A stretch of DNA of 34,190 nt from Planctomycetota bacterium. GTDB lineage: Bacteria; Planctomycetota; PLA2; JAEUHO01. The position numbers were made by a program, and so were the translations under genes. The notes beneath the pieces were generated by a model. That model ran no database searches, was not told the origin of the DNA, and worked only from the letters and a program-made list of their open reading frames with translations. Shown piece by piece: positions 14,796-23,222 of the stretch (the first letter of the stretch is position 1; every line of letters starts with the position of its first letter). The stretch spans positions 1 to 34,190 of the forward strand of contig JAJDEM010000008.1 in assembly GCA_029259795.1 (NCBI GenBank), given 5' to 3'.

Positions 14796-15710
14796 ATGTG
14801 TCCGATCGTTGCTGTATCGAAGAGTCCTGCCCCGAGGAGCCGTCGGGCTCCGAAGCGCAAGCGTCGGCCCGAACCCGACATGAGCGGGGTGTGGTCCGAG
14901 TTCAAGTCCGCGGACGCCGGCCAGAAGCGCGATGAGCTCCGCAACGAGCTGGTCGAGACCTACCACTACCTCGTGAAGGTCATCGGCAACCGGATCGCCG
15001 CCCGCCTGCCGCGCTCGATCGACGTGCAGGATCTGCGCAGCGCCGGCGTGTTCGGCTTGATGCGGGCGATCGAGAACTACGACCTGGAGCGGGGCACACC
15101 CTTCCCCTCCTACTGCGCGACCCGCATCCGCGGCGCGATCCTCGACGAGCTGCGCGCCCAGGACTGGGTGCCGCGACTCGTGCGCAACCGGGCCGGGACC
15201 TACCGCGATTGCACGGCCAAGCTGCAGAAGCGCCTCGGCCGCGAGCCGAGCAACTACGAAGTCGGCCAGATGCTCAAGATGACCACGGCTGAGGTCGAGA
15301 AGCTCCGCCGCGAGTCCAACCTCACGAGTGTGTACACGCTCAACCAGCAGGACTCCGACGACGACGATCCCATGGCGCTGCGCAAGCTCGATGCCTTGAT
15401 GGACAAGGATAGCCACCAGCCCTTCGACCAGATGCTGGCGAAGGACCTGGCCCGCGCCCTCATGACGACCCTCGCGAAGAACGAGCGCACCGTGATCGCG
15501 CTCTACTACCACGAGGGCCTCACGATGAAGGAGATCGGGCGCGTCATGCACATCTCCGAGAGTCGCGTGTGCCAGATCCACACGAAGACCTTGAAGAAGC
15601 TGAAGGCCTACCTCGACCGCCTCGCCGAAGAGAAGTCCGAGGAAGAGAAGAAGACCACGACGCCGCCGAAGTTCCGCGCCATCCGGCGCCCGAAGACGCA
15701 GCTCAACTAG
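14796..15710 (+). CDS. RNA polymerase sigma factor, FliA/WhiG (sigma-28) family
   Basis: The product has 304 residues. It directs RNA polymerase to a specialised promoter set. Region 2 is clear: IDVQDLRSAGVFGLMRAIEN, then FPSYCATRIRGAILDELRAQDWVPR, the characteristic FliA/WhiG stretch. Region 3 follows (LQKRLGREPSNYEVGQML), then a region 4 helix-turn-helix (EGLTMKEIGRVMHISESRVC). The first 30 residues are basic and Pro/Arg-rich, and the Lys/Glu-rich tail after region 4 is an unusual extension. The ATG at 14796 has GGAGG 5 nt upstream. No flagellar gene is nearby, so the regulon is unknown. No anti-sigma factor gene is adjacent. The stop overlaps the stop of the convergent HEAT gene in a shared CTAG. 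Confidence 0.93.
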   Translation: MCPIVAVSKSPAPRSRRAPKRKRRPEPDMSGVWSEFKSADAGQKRDELRNELVETYHYLVKVIGNRIAARLPRSIDVQDLRSAGVFGLMRAIENYDLERGTPFPSYCATRIRGAILDELRAQDWVPRLVRNRAGTYRDCTAKLQKRLGREPSNYEVGQMLKMTTAEVEKLRRESNLTSVYTLNQQDSDDDDPMALRKLDALMDKDSHQPFDQMLAKDLARALMTTLAKNERTVIALYYHEGLTMKEIGRVMHISESRVCQIHTKTLKKLKAYLDRLAEEKSEEEKKTTTPPKFRAIRRPKTQLN

Positions 15711-18061
15711 CGCAGCGGCGGGAGCGCGCCTGCGGGCGGGAGATCCGCTTCGATCTCCTTGATGAGCTTCTTGGCGCGCTCGCGGATGACGCGGTCGGCG
15801 TGCTTTTCGTACTTGCGTAGCGCCGTCAGGGCGCGGGCGTGCGGCTTCTCCCACGTGGAGGCCCCCAGCAGCGCTCGTGACGCCGCGTGGCCCACCATGT
15901 CGGGTGCGTGTGACGTCTGGCGTACGGCGGCGTCGGCTAGGGCATCAGCCGTCTCGACTCCCAAGGGACCCGTCGCATCCCAGAAGAGAAGCACGGCAGC
16001 GGCCACGCGTAGGGCGCGGTCGCTCGATCGGAACGACGCCAGGACCTCGCTCTTCATCGGGGCCCAGTCATCCATGCGGCGCAGCACGTCGAGAGTGGCC
16101 GTCCGCTCGGCGAGCGAGGCGCGCGGCCAGAGCTTCTGGAGTACGGCCATGCCGCGAGCCTCGGCGCGTGAGAGGACGCGCCCGATGAGGAACCGCACGT
16201 CCCAGCTCTCGTGCGCGATCAACTCGTAGGCCACCTCGAGATCGCGGGCCGCGATGATCTCGAACGCCGACTCCATGGTGTTCGTGGCGGCGTGATTCTC
16301 GCCATCCGGAAGGTCTGGCCGACGGGGGAGCCCCGCGTAGGCCTCCACGATGCGGCGTGCATTGGCGTCGCCGATGGCGGCGGCGAGCGCGCGCAGGTGG
16401 GGCAGGGCGTCCCCTCCGAGGCGCCTGAGCCCTACGGCTGCGAAGGCCCGCTCGCCCCAGGTGTCGGCCCTCAGTCCCTCAAGGAGTACAGGCACGCTGG
16501 CGATCTGGCCCTCCGCCGCCAGCGCCGCAGCGATGTGGGTGTGGACGGGCGACTCCTCGTGGTCCACAAGCCACGCACGAAGAAGTCGCCGGTGCACTGA
16601 GTCCGGATCGCCGGCCCAGGCCATGGCCCACCCGGCGGCCTCACCCATCGCTGCGTCCTCCGACTGCAAGCCCTTCCAGAGATGCGGCCACGCCTCGGGA
16701 CCCAGCTCGGACCAAAGGCTCTCGTAGTCCGTAAGGTCTCGGTTGTCTCGCGCGGTCGGGAGCGCGCCGCTGCGAACCAGAGCGCGTAGCAGTCCGCCCG
16801 CGGCATGTCCCATGTCACGGGCGTTCGGCAGCCATTCCATCCGCTTCCAGAGTTGGAGGATCGCCTCGTCTTCCGTTTCGCGAGGCTCGGCCATGATGTC
16901 CAAGACAGCCTCGCGGATGGACGCAGGCAGATCATCTCCGAGCTCGAACTGGTGCGAGGCAAGCGCCTCCAGCGTTGCCACACGTAGTGCCGGGTCAGTA
17001 CCACGCAGCACATGTGCGAACTCGTGCGCGACATCCGGCTTGTACAACCAACCGACAAGGGCCCCGATCGCGTGCTCGCGTACGCGTTCGTGCGGGTCGC
17101 GCATGCAGGCCACAGCAGCCGCACGGATCCCTGAGGACCAGTCGAGTCGGCTGGTATCGAAGATTGCCAGCGCCCCCTCGCGGACACGGGGGTCTCCCGA
17201 CCTCATCCACTGAACGAGCGACGGCCCGGCGTCAAGACCGATGAGGAGGACGACCGATTCGGCAAGGTCGCGCCCACCGTCGTCCCCGTCCGCGAGCCAC
17301 GGGTCGAGATAGCGCAGCGCGGGTACGCCGAGTTCGGCGATGGCCCGCGCGATCTTGAGGCCGCTGCTCTCGAACTCCTCGTGGTCTTCGATGCCAGCCG
17401 CGACCAGCCGGGCGGCACGGGCATCGAAACGCCGCCTCTCGCCGGCGAGCCAATCCATGGCATGCGGGATCAGTTCCTCGGCCCGCGGACCGAGCGCGCT
17501 CATCCGACGGAAGATCTCGTGGGCTGCCTCCGGCGCGCGGCCCGACGGTGCGACCCCTAGCGCGCTGTCGAAGTGTGCGGGTCGCAGGGGCCCAGAGTAC
17601 AGGGGGTGTGCCTCCAGCACTCCCTTGGCGCGCAGCGTGAAGGATGAGAGCGGCCCTGGATCGAGTGCAACGGCAAGCAGTCGTACGCCCGGTTCGCGCG
17701 CGGCCGCCGTGTCGCCCATGCACGCCTTGAGGATGTGCTCCAGGTAGGGGGCGAAGTCGATACGCTCATCGGTCAGCCAGCGCTTGAGTTGCGGCCAGCC
17801 CGGTGCCCCGGCAGGGAGCTTCAGGGATGCCACGATCCAACGCCGCACCTGACTGGGCGTCGGCGCCGGGCCTCGAACGTCGACCTCCTGGCCTGGACTT
17901 GCCGGGCTGGCACCGCGGAGGCCGGGCTCCTGGATGGCCTTCGTTGTGGCACCAGCGTCGGCCTGCGGCGCTGGCGTGCGCCGCACCTCGTGCCGCGTGA
18001 TCAGCACCCAGAGCAACACGCCGCCGAGCAGCACCCCGGCAATGATCAGCCCCATCCGCAT
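15707..18061 (-). CDS. Membrane-anchored HEAT-repeat protein
   Basis: The product has 784 residues. Residues 3-19 form one hydrophobic helix (LIIAGVLLGGVLLWVLI) preceding a polar linker, so the body is probably periplasmic. From about residue 200 the chain is a long series of HEAT/PBS-lyase-like helical pairs, e.g. DPRVREGALAIFDTS, DPHERVREHAIGALVGWL and WGERAFAAVGLRRLGGDALP. Such solenoids serve as protein-binding scaffolds; no enzymatic motif is seen. I chose the ATG at 18061 because a TATCCT box ends 6 nt upstream and hydrophobicity begins at once; the upstream extension is not coding-like. It is divergent from lysA and is one of several anchored or exported helical-repeat proteins here. 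Confidence 0.8.
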   Translation of the reverse strand: MRMGLIIAGVLLGGVLLWVLITRHEVRRTPAPQADAGATTKAIQEPGLRGASPASPGQEVDVRGPAPTPSQVRRWIVASLKLPAGAPGWPQLKRWLTDERIDFAPYLEHILKACMGDTAAAREPGVRLLAVALDPGPLSSFTLRAKGVLEAHPLYSGPLRPAHFDSALGVAPSGRAPEAAHEIFRRMSALGPRAEELIPHAMDWLAGERRRFDARAARLVAAGIEDHEEFESSGLKIARAIAELGVPALRYLDPWLADGDDGGRDLAESVVLLIGLDAGPSLVQWMRSGDPRVREGALAIFDTSRLDWSSGIRAAAVACMRDPHERVREHAIGALVGWLYKPDVAHEFAHVLRGTDPALRVATLEALASHQFELGDDLPASIREAVLDIMAEPRETEDEAILQLWKRMEWLPNARDMGHAAGGLLRALVRSGALPTARDNRDLTDYESLWSELGPEAWPHLWKGLQSEDAAMGEAAGWAMAWAGDPDSVHRRLLRAWLVDHEESPVHTHIAAALAAEGQIASVPVLLEGLRADTWGERAFAAVGLRRLGGDALPHLRALAAAIGDANARRIVEAYAGLPRRPDLPDGENHAATNTMESAFEIIAARDLEVAYELIAHESWDVRFLIGRVLSRAEARGMAVLQKLWPRASLAERTATLDVLRRMDDWAPMKSEVLASFRSSDRALRVAAAVLLFWDATGPLGVETADALADAAVRQTSHAPDMVGHAASRALLGASTWEKPHARALTALRKYEKHADRVIRERAKKLIKEIEADLPPAGALPPLR

Positions 18062-18067
18062 GGCCGC

Positions 18068-18073
18068 AGGATA
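18068..18073 (-). promoter_or_regulatory. TATCCT -10 box, predicted leaderless start of the HEAT gene
   Basis: GGGC-TATCCT on the minus strand ends 6 nt before the ATG at 18061. There is no Shine-Dalgarno. It supports choosing this start over the longer open frame. Confidence 0.55.
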
Positions 18074-18114
18074 GCCCGCGGCGGCAGGTGTGCGGGGCGG
18101 GGCCGCTTCGCCCG

Positions 18115-18120
18115 TATCCT
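18115..18120 (+). promoter_or_regulatory. -10 box TATCCT for the lysA-kdsA operon
   Basis: TATCCT lies 23 nt before the GTG at 18144. Transcription would begin near 18127, downstream of the alternative upstream start, and the short leader contains AGGAAG. Confidence 0.45.
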
Positions 18121-18143
18121 CCGGGCTCGACCAGGAAGCACCC

Positions 18144-19454
18144 GTGGACCAGTTCACTCACACCAATGGCCGGCTGCACTGCGAGCAGGTGCCGCTTGAC
18201 GCCCTCGCAGGCGAGGTGGGCACACCCGCCTACGTCTACAGCGCGACCACCATGCGCGACCACGCAACACGGCTCAAGGAGGCCTTCGCCGGTCTCGATC
18301 CGCTCGTGTGCTACGCGGTCAAAGCCAACAGCAACCTGGCCGTGCTCGAGCTGCTGGCCAAGGCCGGCTGCGGGTTCGACATCGTCTCGGGTGGCGAGCT
18401 CGCTCGCGTGCTGCTCGCTGGTGCGGACCCGGCGAGCGTTGTGTTTTCCGGCGTCGGCAAGAGCGAAGCCGAGATGAAGGCGGCGATGGAAGTCGGCGTC
18501 TTGATGTTCAACGTCGAGAGCGAAGAAGAGCTCGACGTCCTCGGTGCCGTCGCAACGTTTCTCGGTGAGAAGCCCGGCGTCGCGATCCGCGTCAACCCCG
18601 ACGTCGACCCGAAGACGCACCGCTACATCACAACCGGCAAGAAAGAGAACAAGTTCGGCGTCGACCTCGACCGTGGCGAGGCGCTGGCCCGGCGCGCGCT
18701 CGCCCACGACCACCTCACCTTGCGCGGGATCCAGTGCCACATCGGCAGCCAGATCACCGACGTCGCGCCGTACGCCGAGGCCGTTGCGCGCACGCGCGAC
18801 CTCGCCCTGCGCCTCAAGGCCGACGCGCCCCATCTCGAGTACCTCAACATGGGCGGCGGCTACGGGATCTTCTACAAGGACGAGAAGGCGCCCGCGTTCA
18901 GCGACTACGCCGAGGCGATTCGCCCGGTCGTCGCCGACTGCGGCTTGAAGCTCGTCATGGAGCCGGGTCGCATCATCGTCGGCAACGCCGGTGTGATGCT
19001 CACCCGCGTCGTGTTCAACAAGACCTCCGGCGCGAAGAAGTTCGTCATCGTCGACGCAGGCATGAACGACCTGCTGCGCCCGAGCCTGTATGAGGGCTAC
19101 CACCGCATGTGGCCCGTCGTGGGCGAGCCGCCCCCGCCCCTGGGGGAGGAGGGCGACCACGATCCTGTCGACGTCGTCGGCCCCGTCTGTGAGTCTGGCG
19201 ACTTCCTGGCCCAGAACCGCCCGCTGCCGACCATGGTCCGCGGCGACCTGCTCGCGGTCATGAGTGTGGGTGCCTACACAGCCGTGATGGGCAGCAACTA
19301 CAACGATCGTCCGCGTCCGCCGGAGGTGTTGGTCGACGGCGACCGCTACGCCGTCGTGCGCGAGCGAGAGAAGCACGCCGACATCCTTGGCAACGAACGC
19401 CCCGACGCGCCCTACCGCGCGATCGGGGAAGCCACCGAAGGAGACGCCTCGTGA
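18144..19454 (+). CDS. lysA: Diaminopimelate decarboxylase
   Basis: This PLP enzyme decarboxylates meso-diaminopimelate to L-lysine, the last lysine step, in the cytoplasm. The 436-residue product is a fold-type III (alanine-racemase-like) decarboxylase. Lys60 in CYAVKANSN binds PLP. HIGSQI, GGGYG (about 237-241) and EPGR (about 273) bind the cofactor phosphate and ring. Cys349 in CESGDF comes from the partner subunit's active site, and GAYTAVMGSNYN matches the C-terminal signature. I chose the GTG at 18144 because AGGAAG lies 5 nt upstream and homology starts there; the ATG at 18090 would precede the likely transcription start. The stop overlaps the kdsA start as GTGA, implying translational coupling. 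Confidence 0.95.
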   Translation: MDQFTHTNGRLHCEQVPLDALAGEVGTPAYVYSATTMRDHATRLKEAFAGLDPLVCYAVKANSNLAVLELLAKAGCGFDIVSGGELARVLLAGADPASVVFSGVGKSEAEMKAAMEVGVLMFNVESEEELDVLGAVATFLGEKPGVAIRVNPDVDPKTHRYITTGKKENKFGVDLDRGEALARRALAHDHLTLRGIQCHIGSQITDVAPYAEAVARTRDLALRLKADAPHLEYLNMGGGYGIFYKDEKAPAFSDYAEAIRPVVADCGLKLVMEPGRIIVGNAGVMLTRVVFNKTSGAKKFVIVDAGMNDLLRPSLYEGYHRMWPVVGEPPPPLGEEGDHDPVDVVGPVCESGDFLAQNRPLPTMVRGDLLAVMSVGAYTAVMGSNYNDRPRPPEVLVDGDRYAVVREREKHADILGNERPDAPYRAIGEATEGDAS

Positions 19455-20281
19455 GCACCGTCAAGCCCTGCAGGGTTGCCGACTTCCAGGTGGGGGACGG
19501 CTCCGCGCCGTTTCTGATCGCTGGGCCTTGCGTGATCGAGAGCCGCGAGATGGTGCTGAGCCACGCCGAGCGGCTGCGCGACATCGTCAAGGCGGCGGGC
19601 TTTCACTTCGCGTTCAAGTCCTCCTTCGACAAGGCCAATCGCACGAGCATCGACTCCTTCCGCGGCCCGGGCCTGGACGAGGGCCTGGACATTCTCGCGG
19701 AGGTCAAGCGCGAGCTCGGCTGCGCCGTCCTCACGGACTTCCACACCGCCGAGCAGGCAGGCGCCGTGGGGGAGGTCGTGGACGTGCTGCAGGTGCCGGC
19801 GTTCCTCTGTCGCCAGACCGACCTCCTGATCGCCGCCGTGAAGACCGGCAAGGCGGTCAACGTGAAGAAGGGTCAGTTCCTGGCTCCGGAGAACATGAAG
19901 GAGGTCGTCGGCAAGCTCACCGAAGCCGGCGGCGGCGACATCATGCTCACCGAGCGCGGCGTCACCTTCGGCTACGGCAACCTCGTCGTGGACTTCCGCT
20001 CCTTGCCGCTCATGCGCGGCTTGGGTCACCCCGTGATCTTCGACGGTACCCACAGCGTGCAGCGCCCGGGCGGTCGCGGTGCGACGACCGGCGGGGATCG
20101 CACCGAGGTGCCTGGCCTCGTGCGCGCGGCGGCCGCCGTGGGCGTGGACGGGTTCTTCCTCGAGGTGCACGAAGACCCCGACAAGGGCCTCTCCGACGCG
20201 CCGAACATGCTGGCGCTCGAGACACTGCCTGCGTTGCTCGAGTCGATCCGCCGCATTCGCGATGCGGCGGGGATGCCGTAA
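19451..20281 (+). CDS. kdsA: 3-deoxy-D-manno-octulosonate 8-phosphate (KDO-8-P) synthase, metal-dependent class
   Basis: The enzyme condenses phosphoenolpyruvate with D-arabinose 5-phosphate to KDO-8-phosphate for lipopolysaccharide inner core. The product has 276 residues, the normal length. IAGPCVIES, FKSSFDKANRTS and FDGTHSVQRPGG are diagnostic. Cys27, His201, Glu238 and Asp249 have exactly the spacing (174, 37, 11) of the Aquifex metal ligands (Cys11, His185, Glu222, Asp233). This places it in the metal-dependent class; the E. coli enzyme has Asn instead of Cys. The GTG start overlaps the lysA stop. It is direct evidence for an LPS-type outer membrane. A hairpin cluster follows the stop. 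Confidence 0.96.
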   Translation: MSTVKPCRVADFQVGDGSAPFLIAGPCVIESREMVLSHAERLRDIVKAAGFHFAFKSSFDKANRTSIDSFRGPGLDEGLDILAEVKRELGCAVLTDFHTAEQAGAVGEVVDVLQVPAFLCRQTDLLIAAVKTGKAVNVKKGQFLAPENMKEVVGKLTEAGGGDIMLTERGVTFGYGNLVVDFRSLPLMRGLGHPVIFDGTHSVQRPGGRGATTGGDRTEVPGLVRAAAAVGVDGFFLEVHEDPDKGLSDAPNMLALETLPALLESIRRIRDAAGMP

Positions 20282-20321
20282 GGACGCATCGCCAGCGAAC
20301 CTCCGGATCGTTCACGCCTCC

Positions 20322-20474
20322 GGGTGGGCACACGGGCCCGCGCGGGGCGCGGACCCTGGCCCACCCCTACAGCATCACCCCTCGCCGAAGGGTCCCGTAG
20401 GGGCTGCCCAGGTACGTCGCGAAGCGACGTGCCGTGTGGCCGCCCGCGATCCTCAGGGAGGCGAGCATCTCGCC
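20322..20474. other. Hairpin cluster between convergent kdsA and the lipid kinase gene
   Basis: The 209-bp convergent gap contains a long hairpin at 20322-20366 with stems GGGTGGGC/GCCCACCC, GGG/CCC and CCGCGC/GCGCGG. ACGTCGC-GAA-GCGACGT follows at 20414-20430 and GGCGAG-CAT-CTCGCC at 20460-20474. None has a T-run. They may stop or stabilise transcripts from both sides. The CCGCGC/GCGCGG stem also occurs in the third 91-bp repeat copy. Confidence 0.6.
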
Positions 20475-20490
20475 GGTGTTCCGCCGCCCC

Positions 20491-21390
20491 CTACGGTGCA
20501 CGTAACAGCGTCAGCCCCCCAGGCAACAACTCGAGGTCGACGTCGGTCCAGCCGGCCGGGTCGCCGTCGGCTTGCACGGGTGCTTGCTTGGACGAGCGCA
20601 AGGACACGCGCTGCCCGCGCACGAACTTCACGTCCTTGTTGCGCGGCGCGCGCTTCGTCCACGCGCTGAACAGGATGCCGAACAGGGCGCGGTTGGTTCG
20701 CGCGCGAATGATCATGACGTCGAGCGAACCCGAGTCGAGCCGCGCGTCCGGCGAGAGCTCGAACACGCCCCCGTAGTTGCGCGCGTTCTGCACGATCACG
20801 GCACCAGCGGCGTACGTGATGTGATCGTCGACGGTTACGCGCAACTTCGGAAAGCGGAACGAGGAGAAGGAGTCGATGATGGGGCGGATCCAGCGCTTGT
20901 AGCCTCCGGAGCCGCCATCGCGCACCTCGGAGACGGCCCGCACGATCTCGGCATCCAGTCCAACGCCGGCGTTGGCCACCGCGCGCTCGAGCGTCCCGTC
21001 CGCGCGGGTCAGCTGAATGACATCGACCGTCCACGGCTCGCTGGCCAGCAGGCCCGCGGCCATGCGCGGGGCACGCTGGTCGAGCGGCATGCGCACCTCC
21101 CGTCCGACGATGTTGGCGGTCCCCATGGGGACGATCCCCACGGGCCAGGGCAGCGGCAGTGCGCGGGCATTGACCACCTCACGCAGGGTGCCGTCCCCGC
21201 CGACCACCACGAGGCGATCGCATGCGTCCGCGGCCAGGGTGCGGACATGTTCGGCCCCATCGCCCGCTGCCGTCGTGACATAGCGAGTCGCCTTGGCCCC
21301 GCCGGCCTCCAGGGCCTTGGTGATCGCCTCGACGAGGGGCAGCGCCTGCTGGCGGCCCGCAGCGGGATTGACCACGAAATGGAAGTGCAT
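20491..21390 (-). CDS. Diacylglycerol/lipid kinase family protein (DAGK catalytic domain)
   Basis: The product has 299 residues, the usual size of DgkB/YegS-type kinases. These soluble kinases phosphorylate lipid hydroxyls (diacylglycerol, sphingosine or related) with ATP at the membrane surface. The start FHFVVNPAAGR matches the first strand and glycine loop. GGDGTLREVVN (Gly64-Gly-Asp-Gly-Thr) is the nucleotide-binding signature, followed by VGIVPMGTAN. The C-terminal beta-sandwich includes VQNARNYGGVFELSPDA and ends with VQADGDP, where family members contact lipid. The substrate cannot be decided from sequence. No clear Shine-Dalgarno precedes the ATG. It is divergent from the PPC gene. 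Confidence 0.9.
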   Translation of the reverse strand: MHFHFVVNPAAGRQQALPLVEAITKALEAGGAKATRYVTTAAGDGAEHVRTLAADACDRLVVVGGDGTLREVVNARALPLPWPVGIVPMGTANIVGREVRMPLDQRAPRMAAGLLASEPWTVDVIQLTRADGTLERAVANAGVGLDAEIVRAVSEVRDGGSGGYKRWIRPIIDSFSSFRFPKLRVTVDDHITYAAGAVIVQNARNYGGVFELSPDARLDSGSLDVMIIRARTNRALFGILFSAWTKRAPRNKDVKFVRGQRVSLRSSKQAPVQADGDPAGWTDVDLELLPGGLTLLRAP

Positions 21391-21451
21391 CGTGCTCGGA
21401 TCATCGCCGGAGGCCGGCCGGCGGGCGAAAATTGCACAATGGACCCCGTGT

Positions 21452-21480
21452 TTGAACCCTTGAGGCGGGGGGCGTAGGCT
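21452..21480 (+). promoter_or_regulatory. Promoter TTGAAC-17-TAGGCT for the PPC/phosphatase-fold operon
   Basis: TTGAAC (21452-21457) and TAGGCT (21475-21480) are 17 bp apart. Transcription would start about 38 nt before the ATG at 21525. Confidence 0.45.
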
Positions 21481-21524
21481 GCCCGCGCGCAGTCGGTAGG
21501 GCTGCGAGGTCCGCAGGAGACGGC

Positions 21525-22004
21525 ATGCACTATCACCCCCTCGGCGACGGGCGCTACATGATGCGCTTGGATCCGGGCGATGAAGTCATCGCCTCCCTGC
21601 GCCAGTTCGCCAGCGAGGAGAGCGTGACTGCCGGCTACATCACCGGCCTCGGCTCGACCCAGAGTGCCGTCATGAGTTGGCTGGATCCCGAGTCGGGTGA
21701 GTACCTCAAGCGCAAGCTCGACGAGCCCATGGAGGTGAGCAACCTCACAGGAAGCATCTCGATCGCCGCCGATGACGGCCGCCCCTTCGTGCACTTGCAC
21801 GCCGTGCTGTCCCCGCGCGAGCTCCTGGCCTACAGCGGCCACATCCACGAGGCGCGCACCGGAGCCGTCATGGAGATCTTCATCTCCACGTTCGACGTGC
21901 GCCTCGAGCGGCACAGCGTGCCGGAGAAGCCCTTCCCCTGGTTGGTGCTCCCCGGAGAGCCGTTGCCCGGTGAGGACGCGCCGGACGAAGCCCCGCAGGA
22001 GTAG
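21525..22004 (+). CDS. PPC-domain (DUF296) protein
   Basis: The product has 159 residues. The PPC (plants and prokaryotes conserved) domain covers about 10-135: YMMRLDPGDEVIASLRQFAS, GYITGLGSTQSAVM, then FVHLHAVLS and YSGHIHEARTGAVMEIFI. His90, His92 and His106 form the conserved putative metal site. In plants this domain is joined to AT-hooks in DNA-binding proteins; stand-alone bacterial forms make trimers whose role is unclear, and no AT-hook is present here. A Pro/Glu-rich acidic tail follows the domain. The next gene starts 4 bp after the stop, so the two form an operon. The ATG is preceded by AGGAG. Confidence 0.88.
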   Translation: MHYHPLGDGRYMMRLDPGDEVIASLRQFASEESVTAGYITGLGSTQSAVMSWLDPESGEYLKRKLDEPMEVSNLTGSISIAADDGRPFVHLHAVLSPRELLAYSGHIHEARTGAVMEIFISTFDVRLERHSVPEKPFPWLVLPGEPLPGEDAPDEAPQE

Positions 22005-22008
22005 TGCG

Positions 22009-23196
22009 TTGAAGACCGTCGTGGTCGTCGCTGCCGGCGCCGCGGACCGGCCGCTCGAGGAACTCGGCGGACGCACTCCGCTGGAGGCTGCGGCGACGCC
22101 GGTCCTCGACCGCCTGGCGCGCAAGGGGCGCATCGGCCGTCTCGTGCCCGCGCCCAGCGTTCGTCGGGCCGAGGAGGGCGCCTTCGCCCTCGCCATGTTC
22201 GGTCTCGACGCCATCAGCTACGGCGATGTCGGCGCGGCGCTCGAGGCCGCAGCATTCGGCGTCGAGGTCGGGCGGCACGATCAAGTGCTGCGCCTCGCCC
22301 TGGTCTCCGCGGACGACGACACGATCTACGATGCGACGGCCGGCGGCATCCTGCGCGATGAGGCCGCGCTCCTGCTCGAGAGTCTGGGCGAGGCGTTCAG
22401 CGGCGAGGACATGTCCTTTCACGCCGGGCACGGCGCCCGGCATCTCTGCGTGTGGAAGGGATCGCGCGAGTTGAAGGTGGAACTCGTCCCGCCCTTCGAT
22501 GCCGCCTCCGCGAAGATCAAGCGTTCCCTACCCCGTGGCACGGGCGCGAAGAGTCTGATCGGCATGATCGAGCGCAGTCGGGAGGTCTTCGCGGGGCATG
22601 AGGTCAACAGCCTGCGTATCGAGCTCGGCGAGAACCCGGCGACGCTCGCGTGGCCTTGGGGGCCCGGGGTCAGCGTGCCGTTGCCGGACTTCACGGCGCG
22701 GACGGGTCTCGACGCCCTCGTCGTTGGCGTGGATCCCTGCTTCCTCGGCGCCGCCCGGATGCAGGGCGTCGAGACCGTGACGCCGGAGGGCTCGACCGGC
22801 CGTCCCGGCTCCAACCTGCGCGCCAAGGCCGACGCCGCACTCGCCGCGCTCGAGTCCCATGAACTGGTGTACGTCCACGTGGACGCGGCGGCTGCCGCGA
22901 GCCACGCCCGCGACTTCGTGGCCAAGGTCGAGACGCTCGAGCGCTTCGATGGCTACGTCCTCGGGCGCCTGCTCCGCGCGCTGGAGGGGGGCCCTGAGGC
23001 CCGTCTCGTCGTCGTCTGCGGCCCCGGGGTCGCCACGGAGACGGGGGCCGCCCTCCGCCAGCCGGTGCCGTTCGCGCTCTGGGGCGCCGGGATTCGGCCC
23101 CATGGAAAGGGCCGCTGCACCGAGGTCGGGGCCCGGGATGCCGGATTCCAGATCGACCACGCCCACGAGTTCCTGGAGTTCTTGCTCCACCGCTGA
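22009..23196 (+). CDS. Archaeal-type phosphoglycerate mutase (ApgM) homologue, probably inactive
   Basis: The product has 395 residues, normal for the cofactor-independent archaeal-type mutase (alkaline phosphatase superfamily). The fold is recognisable from DRPLEELGGRTPLEAAATPVLDRLARKG and the C-terminal HVDAAAAASHARDFVAKVETLERFD. Catalytic positions are altered. The first metal Asp (GDG in active enzymes) is Ala9. The segment that carries the catalytic Ser reads RRAEEGAFALAMFGLD, with Glu56 about where Ser is expected. The DEAGHDGD-type block has lost several acidic residues. The late Asp-His-Ser sites are replaced by GPGVATETG. I infer a pseudoenzyme with a regulatory or structural role. 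TTG at 22009 is chosen because AGGAG lies 7 nt upstream; GTG at 22021 is the alternative. Confidence 0.82.
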   Translation: MKTVVVVAAGAADRPLEELGGRTPLEAAATPVLDRLARKGRIGRLVPAPSVRRAEEGAFALAMFGLDAISYGDVGAALEAAAFGVEVGRHDQVLRLALVSADDDTIYDATAGGILRDEAALLLESLGEAFSGEDMSFHAGHGARHLCVWKGSRELKVELVPPFDAASAKIKRSLPRGTGAKSLIGMIERSREVFAGHEVNSLRIELGENPATLAWPWGPGVSVPLPDFTARTGLDALVVGVDPCFLGAARMQGVETVTPEGSTGRPGSNLRAKADAALAALESHELVYVHVDAAAAASHARDFVAKVETLERFDGYVLGRLLRALEGGPEARLVVVCGPGVATETGAALRQPVPFALWGAGIRPHGKGRCTEVGARDAGFQIDHAHEFLEFLLHR

Positions 23197-23222
23197 TGCC
23201 GTCCTGAGTCGAGCGACCGGAG

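Noticed and set aside
14790-14797. GCCGATAT as a sigma-28 -10 element for autoregulation
   Set aside because: It matches GCCGATAA closely, but it overlaps the start codon and has no matching TAAA-type -35 at the right spacing.
18090-18143. Earlier ATG start for lysA
   Set aside because: The added residues lack homology and the start would lie upstream of the TATCCT box; the GTG at 18144 has a Shine-Dalgarno.
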